Positions 5,179-5,394 of a stretch of 5,394 bases of DNA are shown here, in pieces. Each line of letters opens with the position of its first letter. Position 1 is the first letter of the stretch. The stretch comes from Candidatus Zixiibacteriota bacterium. Its GTDB lineage: Bacteria > Zixibacteria > MSB-5A5 > GN15 > JACZUZ01. Where the stretch lies: assembly GCA_022563625.1 (NCBI GenBank), contig JADFNA010000152.1, positions 1-5,394 of the forward strand, in the 5' to 3' direction. The translations under genes and the position numbers were made by a program. The notes under the pieces are model-generated. The model was not told the DNA's origin, searched no databases, and was given only the letters and a program-made list of their open reading frames with translations.

Positions 5179-5394
5179 ATGAAGCAATGGAAAAACTCTC
5201 TTGGGCGGCAAAAATACGGTGATTTCCGGGAAAATTAAATCAGAAGGAAGTGCTTGCTACTGCAGCACACGAGCTGCAGCATCTTATCAACTATAATTAT
5301 GATAGGAACGAAGATTCTTGGTTGAATGAGGGACTTTCTGAATTCGCGTCTAAACTCGCCGGGTATCCGGGCAGGGGATTTGGGAAATTCCTTT
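5179..5394 (+). pseudogene. Frameshifted HExxH metallopeptidase fragment (cut by right window edge)
   Basis: From 5223 to the window edge one frame reads EVLATAAHELQHLINYNYD then EDSWLNEGLSEFASKLAGY. This is a zinc-metallopeptidase active site of the gluzincin kind: HELQH supplies two zinc-binding His and the catalytic Glu, and the Glu of NEG, 16 residues after the second His, is the likely third ligand. Such sequences occur in large secreted peptidases of hyicolysin-like and immune-inhibitor-A-like groups; I cannot choose between them. The frame is closed just upstream by TGA 5220-5222. A well-placed ribosome site starts a different frame at 5179 (MKQWKNSLGRQKYGDFREN, stop 5238). Adding one A to the AAAA at 5231-5234 would fuse the two frames. 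Even then there is no signal peptide or propeptide and the catalytic site begins about 30 residues from the start. A truncated, decaying copy is likeliest, unless the shift is a sequencing error. Confidence 0.6.

Overview
The window reads as a chromosomal segment of a bacterium with moderate GC content, probably Gram-negative and poorly characterised. Several starts lack a clear Shine-Dalgarno sequence, housekeeping-type (sigma-70-like) promoters are visible, and accessory gene debris is common. The taxon cannot be fixed from the sequence alone.

Layout. (1) Positions 1-515, minus strand: the 5' part of a predicted secreted protein of unknown function that runs off the left edge. (2) Positions 516-1084: about 570 bases with no convincing gene. 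They hold a 12-bp-arm hairpin (691-722), a REPIN-like pair of inverted 42-44 base units (844-980) and a promoter with a perfect TTGACA box (1018-1045). (3) Positions 1085-3378: a two-gene ABC importer operon with an ATGA overlap. The first gene is a short ATPase without CBS domains; the second is a permease fused to a substrate-binding domain. This is the layout of the quaternary-amine uptake family (OpuB/OpuC, and the fused EgtU/EgtV ergothioneine importers). (4) Positions 3379-4674: a decayed C-terminal stub of what looks like EgtB, whose stop codon overlaps the start of an intact egtD-type L-histidine N-alpha-methyltransferase gene. (5) Positions 4675-5394: a candidate terminator, several short palindromes and promoter-like sites, and at the right edge a frameshifted fragment of an HExxH metallopeptidase.

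How the genes fit together. EgtD makes hercynine (trimethylhistidine betaine), the first ergothioneine intermediate, and EgtB normally oxidatively sulfurises it. Here egtD is intact, egtB survives only as about 50-60 damaged codons, and a betaine-type importer of EgtUV architecture lies immediately upstream. A reasonable inference is a lineage that lost local EgtB and kept hercynine synthesis plus uptake of a trimethylammonium compound: ergothioneine, hercynine or glycine betaine. Another sulfur-insertion enzyme encoded elsewhere is also possible. Substrate specificity is not proved by the sequence.
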